From JAIXWP01 sp964428835 (GTDB taxonomy: Bacteria; Bacteroidota; Bacteroidia; Flavobacteriales_D; Sanyastnellaceae), in the NCBI GenBank assembly GCA_964428835.1, contig CAYRZQ010000020.1, positions 1-64,000 of the forward strand: 64,000 bases of DNA, in the 5' to 3' direction. Of this stretch, positions 17,043 to 24,563 are shown one piece after another. Both the position numbers and the translations under genes were made by a program. The first letter of the stretch is position 1, and each line of letters starts with the position of its first letter. The notes under the pieces are model-generated. The model had not been told where the DNA came from. It made no database searches and was given only the letters and a program-made list of their open reading frames with translations.

Positions 17043-18071
17043 TCAATATAGCAAATCGTTTGGGATATAGAAGTTGTCGCAGTTCTTGATTATTCGTAAT
17101 GAATCATTACCAAATTTGATTCTAGCTCCTTCAAATACATCCTGTAATTTATCCAATATATTTTCCCCGAATGGATCCTGAATTACTATTTGTTGAAGAC
17201 TGCTACTCATCCTACTAAGAATGCCTACATCAATCTTTCTGTTAGAATCTGGGAATGAATAGCCAATTATAATGAGCATTTGGCATTTAAAGACATCGGG
17301 GGAGCTATCGAATCTATTGTTGATTATCTCATCATTCCATGCGTAGCTAATCTGGTTCGAGTCGTATAAACCATAATCCTTTATATTGTTTTCCAACAAT
17401 CTACGAATAATGAAAGGAAGCTCTCTAATTCGCTCAGAAACATCTGCCTTTTTTCTAGGTTTAACGTCTATATCGGAAAAACAATTTAACTCTCCATTAA
17501 TCTTCAATAGGTTTTTACTATTAACATAGTCTGATATACTTTCTCTATTCAATGGAGTATTATAAGATATAAGTGATTTATCTTTTATTACACGCATCAA
17601 GCTTGACTGAATTTGTCTATCGTAGTTCCAAGAAAGAAACTTCAAGTTACTTGGTAAGGAATTTTGACCTTGAGATAAAATATTCGCAAAGAAAGTTTCA
17701 TAGCGTGGGTCATTTCCGTGTAAATACTCTAGAGATGAAAGATAGATGTTGGTTACATCCTTAATCTTTTTTAAGTTCGACTCATTTCCCTGAATTAGTG
17801 ATTTCTTGGCCCATGTATCTATTGTTGAGTGTTCTCCAGAACGAAGTCCTTGCAAAATATGTCTTGCGGATAAATCTAGCTCACCAAGAGTTTCTCTTAT
17901 ACTAGAAGACAATCCCAGTCTTGCATTGTAAAGAGCTTCATTAAAGAATTCAAGACTAAAAGAATATCGCTCCTCATCTGGTTTATATTTTATTTCAAAC
18001 TCATTAATAAGAGGCAGCGAATGCCAACTGGCTCCGGCTCCTAGAAGGTATGTGATGTTTCGTTTTGGCAT
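17043..18071 (-). CDS. SIR2-like domain protein, candidate NAD-consuming defence factor
   Basis: A 342-residue protein. YLLGAGAS at about residues 8-15 is the SIR2/TIR-NADase-type nucleotide loop, FLSWNYDRQIQ provides the Asn-Tyr-Asp motif, and LIIIGYSFPDSN near the C-terminal third is the third SIR2 block. The histidine-containing KLHG block of many members seems to be replaced by KINGE. SIR2-like proteins of this length act in several anti-phage systems (DSR, Thoeris ThsA, SIR2-HerA, short Argonaute partners) by depleting NAD. No Argonaute, HerA or TIR partner is adjacent. It could act alone, with the membrane protein downstream, or be a non-defence family member. Confidence 0.72.
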   Translation of the reverse strand: MPKRNITYLLGAGASWHSLPLINEFEIKYKPDEERYSFSLEFFNEALYNARLGLSSSIRETLGELDLSARHILQGLRSGEHSTIDTWAKKSLIQGNESNLKKIKDVTNIYLSSLEYLHGNDPRYETFFANILSQGQNSLPSNLKFLSWNYDRQIQSSLMRVIKDKSLISYNTPLNRESISDYVNSKNLLKINGELNCFSDIDVKPRKKADVSERIRELPFIIRRLLENNIKDYGLYDSNQISYAWNDEIINNRFDSSPDVFKCQMLIIIGYSFPDSNRKIDVGILSRMSSSLQQIVIQDPFGENILDKLQDVFEGARIKFGNDSLRIIKNCDNFYIPNDLLY

Positions 18072-18133
18072 TTAGTAGAAAAGGTTCAGTTCTTCTTCAA
18101 AGAGATTTCTAGATGATGATTAAGTACTCAGCA

Positions 18134-18499
18134 CTACTCAGAATAAAAAGTTACGAATCCAAAGACCGGATTTACAAGTACTAGGGTATCATTAGACACA
18201 GATTCAACCCTGTAGTAGAAACTGTTCGAAGGGCGAGAAACGAAAATACTATCACATCCATTTGAAAATTGCCAAACACCATCAATCTCATTGTTTTCAA
18301 AATAATTACCTCCGTATTCGAAACGTAGAGTAGCTAGAATTCCTGCTACATGAAGCCAGTCTTTATTGGTAACCAATGAAGTATCAATATCGCATTGCAG
18401 TTGCAATGTACCAGGTGCACTAGAAGAAAGAGCATCATCTTCCTGATCACAGCCCATTAAAACGCAAAAACAAAAGAGTAGTAGAAACAATCGATTCAT
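18134..18499 (-). CDS. Small lipoprotein of unknown function
   Basis: A 121-residue protein with a lipoprotein signal (LLFCFCVLMGC, Cys at about residue 17) followed by an acidic, Ser-rich stretch and a small beta-rich domain (GVWQFSNGCDSIFV). I do not recognise the family; lipocalin-like proteins of Bacteroidota have comparable patterns. A TAnnTTTG box lies 17 bp upstream. It precedes the SIR2-like gene on the same strand by 62 bp. Confidence 0.65.
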   Translation of the reverse strand: MNRLFLLLFCFCVLMGCDQEDDALSSSAPGTLQLQCDIDTSLVTNKDWLHVAGILATLRFEYGGNYFENNEIDGVWQFSNGCDSIFVSRPSNSFYYRVESVSNDTLVLVNPVFGFVTFYSE

Positions 18500-18515
18500 T
18501 TGTCAGAATATTAAT

Positions 18516-18523
18516 CAAAGATA
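18516..18523 (-). promoter_or_regulatory. -7 promoter box of the lipoprotein gene
   Basis: On the - strand this reads TATCTTTG (TAnnTTTG), 17 bp before the ATG at 18499. It may drive the lipoprotein, SIR2-like and membrane protein genes together. Confidence 0.45.
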
Positions 18524-18595
18524 ATTTTTCATGTTTAACATGGTACCAACGAAAAAAATAAAATTCAACTTAACATAAACAGAAATTGCTCCCTC

Positions 18596-18777
18596 TCACT
18601 CCTCAAAATACCCAGGGTCGAATTCACGGATGGTGTAGGTGGATTTTACTTTGCAGCCGATATTGAAGTCGATCATGTATTGCGTGAGGTCTTTGCCGTC
18701 AACTAAGATGATCTTCTTATCGGAATTACTGGCGTATTCTCTGGCTTCTGATGAAAAACTTCCTGTGGTGAAATTAG
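18596..18777 (-). pseudogene. C-terminal remnant of an Mrr-family restriction endonuclease
   Basis: The - strand encodes about 60 residues with no start codon: FTTGSFSSEAREYA, then KIILVDGKDLTQYMIDFNIG and a final STYTIREFDPGYFEE. These match the end of the Mrr-type PD-(D/E)xK domain (TTG-F-S-A-EA, I-L-I-D-G-x-x-L). An in-frame TAA lies just upstream, so the N-terminal part and catalytic core are gone. It marks an older restriction gene at this site. Confidence 0.7.
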
Positions 18778-18873
18778 GTTAGGGAAAGATTCTCTTCTGA
18801 TTTATTCGTATCTAGGTTTATATCTCACATTAATTGTTACAGCCGTTATCAATTCATTTCAAGATAAGAGTTT

Positions 18874-19665
18874 CTACTGTTGCAAATTGATACGCTCACA
18901 ACCGTTGGCTGCAATAGTAAAATTAAGACCATAGCTTGATTGAGCAGTTTGAACGTAAGCCCAATATTGCCCGGGCTCCCCTGTTATAGTGAAACAATTG
19001 CTAGCTCCACAGTCAGGAATAGACAACTGAACATTATTAATCACTTCAGTTTCGTTGTCTAAATAAATAGTAATGGGAAGTAGGGAACTTTGTTGGGTAA
19101 AGATTACAGCCGAGCCTATAGTACTAAATTCAGGATCCATGCTACAATCAGTGTTCTTAACTCCATCAACTCCAAGCTTAGCCTGCATAATATTGTAACT
19201 TAGCTCATAGGGATAAACTCCCGAATATCTTCTTGAATCCATAAAATATACAGTCCAATTACCATTAGTGTTTATCAAAGTTCCAGTTTCATCTGTCCAA
19301 GCTCCCCAAACTATTGCTTCGTTCTCATTACTCTGGTAGTTCGTGATTTCGCCAGTACCATCTTCATTTAAGTTTATACAAAGTTGGAGATCTTCAAGGT
19401 ACCAGTTCCCCACTAATTCTTCAAGACAATATGTTGATGGGTAATATTCACCACCAAAATCCATGCATAAATAGCATGAAGGTAAACGACCAGGGCAAAA
19501 TAAATTTAGCTTATCCGGCCCATTATCTATAAACCGTTCTTCGCTGGGTAGGCAAGCATTTAGTGTTAGCATAAATAAACAAATAATACTAATGTTCAGT
19601 CGACTACCAGTATGTAAATATCCCTCGAAAGAAATACATTTTCTAAAGCCTCTCGTATGCAACAT
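18874..19665 (-). CDS. Lipoprotein, last gene of the exported-protease operon
   Basis: About 263 residues with the first convincing ATG at 19665. A hydrophobic stretch IICLFMLTLNAC ends in a lipobox Cys, but the segment before it is unusually long, so the real start might be further downstream at a non-ATG codon. After the Cys comes a Cys-rich region (FCPGRLPSCYLC, STYC) and a beta-rich body with VGNWYLEDLQLCINL, close to lipocalin-like lipoprotein patterns. It overlaps the end of the preceding gene by about 20 bp, which argues for co-expression. Family not recognised. Confidence 0.6.
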   Translation of the reverse strand: MLHTRGFRKCISFEGYLHTGSRLNISIICLFMLTLNACLPSEERFIDNGPDKLNLFCPGRLPSCYLCMDFGGEYYPSTYCLEELVGNWYLEDLQLCINLNEDGTGEITNYQSNENEAIVWGAWTDETGTLINTNGNWTVYFMDSRRYSGVYPYELSYNIMQAKLGVDGVKNTDCSMDPEFSTIGSAVIFTQQSSLLPITIYLDNETEVINNVQLSIPDCGASNCFTITGEPGQYWAYVQTAQSSYGLNFTIAANGCERINLQQ

Positions 19666-21154
19666 ATGAATCCTTTTTGTATTGATCACCATAACCACCG
19701 ATAAGACGCAAAGCTACTTGAAAATTAAAAGACCACCTATTTTCAATAGCATCTAAAGCAACTAGTGAATCACGAAACTCATAATTCAAATATTGATTAA
19801 AATCAGGAGGGAGAATTCCCATCTCTATCGGTAAATCCATGAAATACTCTAGACCCAAAGAAAATGACACTTTATTTCTTTTGTATCCATACATGAACTG
19901 AAAATACTTCCACATTTTTATTGGATTAGATTCAACGACTCGTTGGCCATAGGTTTCGAAATAGTTCTTACTAATAATGTTTTGCATCACACCTGCCTTC
20001 AACGTAACAAAGCTGACTCTACCGAATTCTAGTCCAGCACCACATCGCAAAGTTCTACTAGATGTTCTGAAATAAGTGAGATTATAAAATGGATTTACAT
20101 TTGCAAGTCCAACAGAATCTAGTTTCTGCATATAACCTCCGAATTTAAATTCAAAAGGTATACTTATCTTTTTATCAGGGAAAAGCTTAAAGTCAGTCCC
20201 TACTTCCCAAAATGTATTGGTAGTCCCAGGTCCCTGTAAGAATCGATACTCCGCTAAAACCGACTGTGTGAATAAATTTGGCCTCGAATTTCGCAGATGT
20301 CTGCGTTTTAATCTATTCATGGATCTTAATTCTTGAGCTATTCTATTTTTTTCAGCAATACGGTCTATTTCTTCGTCCTTTGCTTGCTTGATCCTCAACT
20401 CCTCTCGATTTTTGGCCGATTCACAAGTAGTATATAAAGGCTCGAGATAATCCTTCAGTGTAAAGAAATAGCAATCAGAGTAGTCCTCTTCATTACGAAA
20501 CTTAGAACCAAATTCATAGAGAATATTCCTAATTTTGGAAATGCTTATGACAATAGGATTGCGATTCTGTAAATTCTTTTTATTCACAATTATCCCAACT
20601 ATTTGATTTTTCAAATTGAATACAGGTAGGCTTCTCTGCCAAGGATAACCTGTACTCTCCAAAATCCAAAGAGAACTATCATTAGGCATATCATCAGCAA
20701 ATGTCAAACAATCCAATTTAAGTTGCACTAAAATCTTCTCACTAGACTCGAGCAGATCAGATACAAAATTTAATTTCTCCCCCCCTTGCGGATGCTTTAG
20801 GTTATATAAGGGAAGATAAGCCTCCTTAAAAGATTTATCAGCATATTGATATAAATAAAGCACATACACATCATTAAGATTAAGAGTTACAATTAGTTCA
20901 GCTTGACATGAACTTTTCATGTTTGCTGATACAATACTCTCGCGGGCCATCAGCGGAGTTGTCATGCTTTCCTCTTTGGATTGAATCGTAATAAAATATA
21001 CTAAATGATCAGAAAAGCCTATAACAGTTCCATAAGAATCCAATTGCTCCGTAAGTTGAACAATAGCAAATTGACTTGATAGCTGTTTTGAGGAAAATAA
21101 AGATACAGCTAACATTAGAATTAATCTTAAAGAAAATGAACAAGTACCCTTCAT
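19643..21154 (-). CDS. Exported protein with degenerate trypsin-like N-part and beta-barrel-like C-part
   Basis: About 503 residues from ATG 21154 (MKGTCSFSLRLILML, signal peptide), which overlaps the stop of the protease gene by 4 bp. The first 230 residues follow the layout of trypsin-like proteases (SLPVFNLKNQIVGIIVN resembles the region after the catalytic Ser) but no full triad is visible. A charged helix of about 50 residues (IKQAKDEEIDRIAEKNRIAQEL) follows, and residues from about 295 alternate like outer-membrane strands (FEFKFGGYMQKL, LRCGAGLEFGRV, FQFMYGYKRNKV). An outer-membrane anchor with a periplasmic sensor part is a reasonable reading. Family not recognised. Confidence 0.65.
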   Translation of the reverse strand: MKGTCSFSLRLILMLAVSLFSSKQLSSQFAIVQLTEQLDSYGTVIGFSDHLVYFITIQSKEESMTTPLMARESIVSANMKSSCQAELIVTLNLNDVYVLYLYQYADKSFKEAYLPLYNLKHPQGGEKLNFVSDLLESSEKILVQLKLDCLTFADDMPNDSSLWILESTGYPWQRSLPVFNLKNQIVGIIVNKKNLQNRNPIVISISKIRNILYEFGSKFRNEEDYSDCYFFTLKDYLEPLYTTCESAKNREELRIKQAKDEEIDRIAEKNRIAQELRSMNRLKRRHLRNSRPNLFTQSVLAEYRFLQGPGTTNTFWEVGTDFKLFPDKKISIPFEFKFGGYMQKLDSVGLANVNPFYNLTYFRTSSRTLRCGAGLEFGRVSFVTLKAGVMQNIISKNYFETYGQRVVESNPIKMWKYFQFMYGYKRNKVSFSLGLEYFMDLPIEMGILPPDFNQYLNYEFRDSLVALDAIENRWSFNFQVALRLIGGYGDQYKKDSYVAYERL

Positions 21155-21792
21155 TTTAAATCTTCTAAAACAATTCCCAATTTTCGTCGCATGAACAAAC
21201 TTGAAATCGTCCATATGACGTCGCCTTCCTTATACCAGACAACTCCGGCTAAACCTCGATCGGAAAAGAAACCTGAACCCGAATCTCCAGAATCCAATCC
21301 TGTCATATAAATTTTTTGTACTACACCATTATCTGCTAGACTTATCAAATGAGACTTTTGAAAATCTATAGGGCGCACGGACCAGCCATTTATAGCCGAT
21401 ATTAAATGATAAGAGGAATTGATGTCAGCAACAGAATCATAAGAAAGAGTAGAATTTAATTCAAAATCCGATTGAAACCGAAGAATCGCAAAGTCAAAAA
21501 CGGAATCTCGGTAGAGTACTTCACATGGAATGGGAGTTTCTGAGTTGAAAAATTCTGCTAAAAATAACTCAGAATCAAAGCCTGCGCGATTCTCAGGCAC
21601 CACATGTTTGGCAGTAAAGACATAATGCCACTTGCCTGAGCTATAAGCGATAAATCCACTGCCTCGACTTAATTTAGAATTAATGACAATTGAACGTAAT
21701 TTCATCGAATCTAGATAATACGTGTTCTCTTGCGACTTTACTGAAAGTGTTACAATTATTAACAGAGAAATACTGAGGAATTTTATCATCAT
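21151..21792 (-). CDS. Exported trypsin-like serine protease
   Basis: A 213-residue protein with a signal peptide (MIKFLSISLLIIVTLSVKS). The catalytic triad is visible: His63 in FTAKHVV, Asp100 in VFDFAILR and Ser171 in DSGDSGSGFF, with an oxyanion GDSG. There is no PDZ or second domain, so it is a single minimal protease domain. It is most probably periplasmic or bound to the outer membrane. Its start overlaps the stop of the upstream gene by 4 bp and its stop overlaps the next start by 4 bp, so it is translationally coupled to both. Substrate unknown. Confidence 0.82.
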   Translation of the reverse strand: MMIKFLSISLLIIVTLSVKSQENTYYLDSMKLRSIVINSKLSRGSGFIAYSSGKWHYVFTAKHVVPENRAGFDSELFLAEFFNSETPIPCEVLYRDSVFDFAILRFQSDFELNSTLSYDSVADINSSYHLISAINGWSVRPIDFQKSHLISLADNGVVQKIYMTGLDSGDSGSGFFSDRGLAGVVWYKEGDVIWTISSLFMRRKLGIVLEDLK

Positions 21793-22922
21793 AGGTCCTT
21801 TCGCTGTCTAATAAATAGAAAAGTAACAATACTCAGTATGAGAGTTAAAAAGAGATTTTTCCATTCAGAGGCAATACTGCTATCCAAATAATTAAAAAAT
21901 GTCGGAGTAAGATCTAAGTCGTCGGCTTCGTTTCCAAAAGATTTGCCAGCAAGGATTTTCTTAGCCACTCCTTGCGTATTGATTTGAATTCTATTATTGA
22001 TAATCTCCAAATTAGCATATACAGGTTGATCAAATTCAACCGCTAAAGTATCACCCTCATTGAGAGAGTAACGTCTGTTCGAATACTCTGTAAAACTAAC
22101 TTCCCCATCTAAAATGGAAGATCTGCGATTTGGTGCACCACCTTCCATTGTTCGATACTGCATAAGAAAAATGGAATCCATCATCACCCTAGTAAGCGAA
22201 ATATCTGGCTCACTAATCACAATTTTCGAAAATCTATAACCTGTTCCCGAATTTGCATTAATATCAAACCTTGATTCCAAGGGAATATTTAGGTTTTTGT
22301 ATAATAACGCACTATCCGCGGTTATAACCAAATCAGTTTGTAATGTAGTGTCTCTAAAGTCCGATTTAATTTCTAATTCTCCTGATTGATTATATGACAT
22401 AGTGACAAAAGAGCCTGCTGGAATTGTTAGATTTCGAATTTCCATAGGACTCACCTCAGCACTATTCTGTAACAACAAATCTTCACAATCCTCCGGAAAC
22501 AAGTCTTGAATAATGCTCCATTTTTTTGAAAGCTTTATGAAATTACCGACTTCTATTTTATCATACTTGGAACTTAATCGAATCTCCTTGGAAGTGTAAA
22601 AACGTATAGAATTCACATCACACTTGAGCAGAAGATCAGATTTTTCAACATGCCATACGATTAAAAATATACTGACTATAATTATGCAAAAAAAAATGCG
22701 CCAAAAAATGTAACTGAAAATTCGCGACTGGACTGAATCAAGAATGGGATTCAATCTGACCAAATGCTCATCATTCAAGATCTGACCGTTTTTTAATCTT
22801 TCATTATTTTCAGCTAGAATTTCATCTTGCCTTCTTTTTAATCTTTTTCTAAATCCAAAAAGTTTACAAATCCCCAAAGATGATTCTTGCTTGCGAACTT
22901 TTCTATTGTTTCGAGAACTCAT
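21789..22922 (-). CDS. Membrane protein with two membrane anchors and large extracytoplasmic domain
   Basis: A 377-residue protein. A basic cytoplasmic N-terminus (about 70 residues) precedes a transmembrane helix (FWRIFFCIIIVSIFLIVWHV), a soluble domain of about 250 residues with many beta strands, and a C-terminal helix (LFLTLILSIVTFLFI) ending in RQRKDL. The soluble part most probably faces the periplasm. It overlaps its upstream neighbour by 20 bp and the protease gene by 4 bp. I do not recognise the family; a membrane platform for the protease is a guess from context. Confidence 0.65.
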   Translation of the reverse strand: MSSRNNRKVRKQESSLGICKLFGFRKRLKRRQDEILAENNERLKNGQILNDEHLVRLNPILDSVQSRIFSYIFWRIFFCIIIVSIFLIVWHVEKSDLLLKCDVNSIRFYTSKEIRLSSKYDKIEVGNFIKLSKKWSIIQDLFPEDCEDLLLQNSAEVSPMEIRNLTIPAGSFVTMSYNQSGELEIKSDFRDTTLQTDLVITADSALLYKNLNIPLESRFDINANSGTGYRFSKIVISEPDISLTRVMMDSIFLMQYRTMEGGAPNRRSSILDGEVSFTEYSNRRYSLNEGDTLAVEFDQPVYANLEIINNRIQINTQGVAKKILAGKSFGNEADDLDLTPTFFNYLDSSIASEWKNLFLTLILSIVTFLFIRQRKDL

Positions 22923-23688
22923 TGCAAATCAATATAGTCTTATAGGAGAAGTAATTATCGCTCTTTGAAGATCCGTTCTGAGCAGTACTAAAGGCAAATT
23001 CGAACTCTGCCTCCTCTCCCTTTTTCAGACCTAGAGAAGAAAGTGGCACTGTCATTTCAATTAAATAATCACTGTCATAAACTCCTAAAAGAGTAGAATT
23101 ATAGAGGACATCTTTCTGACCTTTTTTCCGTATGGAGTACTTTACATCGCGGAAGGTTCCTTCTGGCTTAAATCGTATGTACAAAGTATCAGCTTGTGAT
23201 GATGATAAGGTATTGAGCTTTGACCTAAATGCAACTGGAACTATCTTCGTGCTGTCACTTGCTATGTAACCATAAACCCCGTATTTTTTACTGTTCACTT
23301 TTCCTTCTTGAATCACGTCTTTAACCGGGATTGTTTTTTTTGCATTGGTCTTTAAAATACAGTCAAGATAGTACTCCAGTCCGAGATCTGACTCCGCTCG
23401 ACCCTTTAAGATTACTTCTCGTGATGACTTTAAATTTGGTGAAAATACTTCGATAACCTCGTCCTTTCTGCTATGGTACAGCACTTTACCGATTGTTGCT
23501 GAGACATACATCCCCGGTAATTTGGTAATTGCGTAAGGTACAAGTCCTTCACAACGCGCTTCTTTTTCTGTATTTCCCCGAGACTTATAGCCAAGCTCAC
23601 CAGTAGCAGGAGTTCTCTGCACACATTGTCCTTGTGTTTTCACAAAGAAAAAGCACAATGTAGAAATCAATAATAACTTCGAAGACAT
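22903..23688 (-). CDS. Exported protein, first gene of the protease operon
   Basis: A 261-residue protein with a signal peptide (MSSKLLLISTLCFFFVKTQG) and a beta-rich body of two apparent halves, with YYLDCILK and DYLIEMTVPLSSLGL as notable stretches. Cysteines at the start of the mature part (QCVQRTP, ARCEG) might form a disulfide. Not recognised; probably periplasmic. The five genes from here to 18874 overlap one another in sequence and are surely one transcript. No clear TAnnTTTG box is visible upstream. Confidence 0.65.
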   Translation of the reverse strand: MSSKLLLISTLCFFFVKTQGQCVQRTPATGELGYKSRGNTEKEARCEGLVPYAITKLPGMYVSATIGKVLYHSRKDEVIEVFSPNLKSSREVILKGRAESDLGLEYYLDCILKTNAKKTIPVKDVIQEGKVNSKKYGVYGYIASDSTKIVPVAFRSKLNTLSSSQADTLYIRFKPEGTFRDVKYSIRKKGQKDVLYNSTLLGVYDSDYLIEMTVPLSSLGLKKGEEAEFEFAFSTAQNGSSKSDNYFSYKTILICNEFSKQ

Positions 23689-23872
23689 GCCAATTAGCGT
23701 TTAATTTAAAATATAATTAGAACAGTAAATGTAGAAAGATTCGGTAAATCTTTTAAATTTTGAGAAAAAAAATCCAAAATGATATTTTTTATGTAAGCGC
23801 TGTATTTCGAAGCTTAATCCTTAGCTCAAAGGAGCTTCTGGTTGAAGATTAATCGCAATGAATGTAATTTCT

Positions 23873-24084
23873 CTAAATGGAAGTTGGCTTTTCAATATAC
23901 TGTTTAATCAAGGCGGTGCCCATTTTTAATGAATGACGCACTCCCAGCTCATATATTACACTTGAATTCAACCCTGTAAAGCCATCAATTACCAGGTCAG
24001 CTGAATTCAAGTTTTCTACAATTCCTTTGGTAACTGAACCTATATTATTCTCAAATCTTTGAGAAAGGCATAAGAATGAAACAG
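23873..24084 (-). pseudogene. Frameshifted remnant of a TIR / nucleoside 2-deoxyribosyltransferase-like protein
   Basis: On the - strand one frame gives CFILMPFS, then a shift of frame gives RFENNIGSV, SADLVIDGFTGLNSSVIYELGVRHSL and TALIKQYIEKPTS before a stop. The pattern (I-M-P-F-S, A-D-x-V-I-x-D-x-T-G-x-N-x-x-V-x-Y-E-L-G-x-R-H) is that of TIR-like and deoxyribosyltransferase-like proteins common in defence loci. It lacks a start and is broken, so it is a relic. Confidence 0.65.
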
Positions 24085-24212
24085 GTTCTATTTTTCACTT
24101 GACCGAATTTAATGGTCTAATTTAGAAAATAATCCCAAAGCCAGTGTAGGATTAAATTAGCAAAAAGGCAGCAGGGGACGGAAAAGAACAGAAGCCCCCC
24201 GTAATTATACGC

Positions 24213-24243
24213 TTGCGAGATTATAACAAGTAACTTACATTTG
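24213..24243 (+). promoter_or_regulatory. Promoter of the XRE-rmuC pair
   Basis: TTG at 24213-24215 and TACATTTG at 24236-24243 (TAnnTTTG) are 20 bp apart, the usual Bacteroidota -33/-7 spacing. The predicted start of transcription near 24250 places the first ATG at 24262 and argues against the TTG at 24241 as start codon. Confidence 0.6.
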
Positions 24244-24261
24244 ACTGCACTGTCAAAACAA

Positions 24262-24561
24262 ATGGAAAAAGTAGGAGCCATAGTCAATTTCGGTAAGTAT
24301 CTTCACGATCTTCGAGTGGAACGTCAACTTCCTCTTCGCGCAGTTGCAGAGAAGTTAGGTATTGATGTATCTCTCCTTAGTAAGATAGAGCATGGAGAGC
24401 GATTTGTGCAAGCTCACATGCTTTACGGTGTTGCCGAATTGTTTGATTTGAACTATCGAGATTTGCAAATACAATTTTTGAATCAAAAACTGGAAGAGGA
24501 ATTTGGTCATGAGCCTTATTTCATAGAATCACTAGAACATTACTTAAACAAAACTAAATAA
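24262..24561 (+). CDS. XRE-family helix-turn-helix regulator
   Basis: A 99-residue protein. Residues 10-65 form a classic lambda-Cro/C1-type helix-turn-helix (FGKYLHDLRVERQLPLRAVAEKLG as first helices, SLLSKIEHGERF as recognition region). The C-terminal 35 residues are helical and probably dimerise. Regulators of this size often stand at the head of restriction-modification or defence operons, where they control expression (controller-like proteins). It lies 2 bp before the rmuC-like gene and downstream of a good promoter, which it may itself bind. The defence island begins here. Confidence 0.85.
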   Translation: MEKVGAIVNFGKYLHDLRVERQLPLRAVAEKLGIDVSLLSKIEHGERFVQAHMLYGVAELFDLNYRDLQIQFLNQKLEEEFGHEPYFIESLEHYLNKTK

Positions 24562-24563
24562 TC

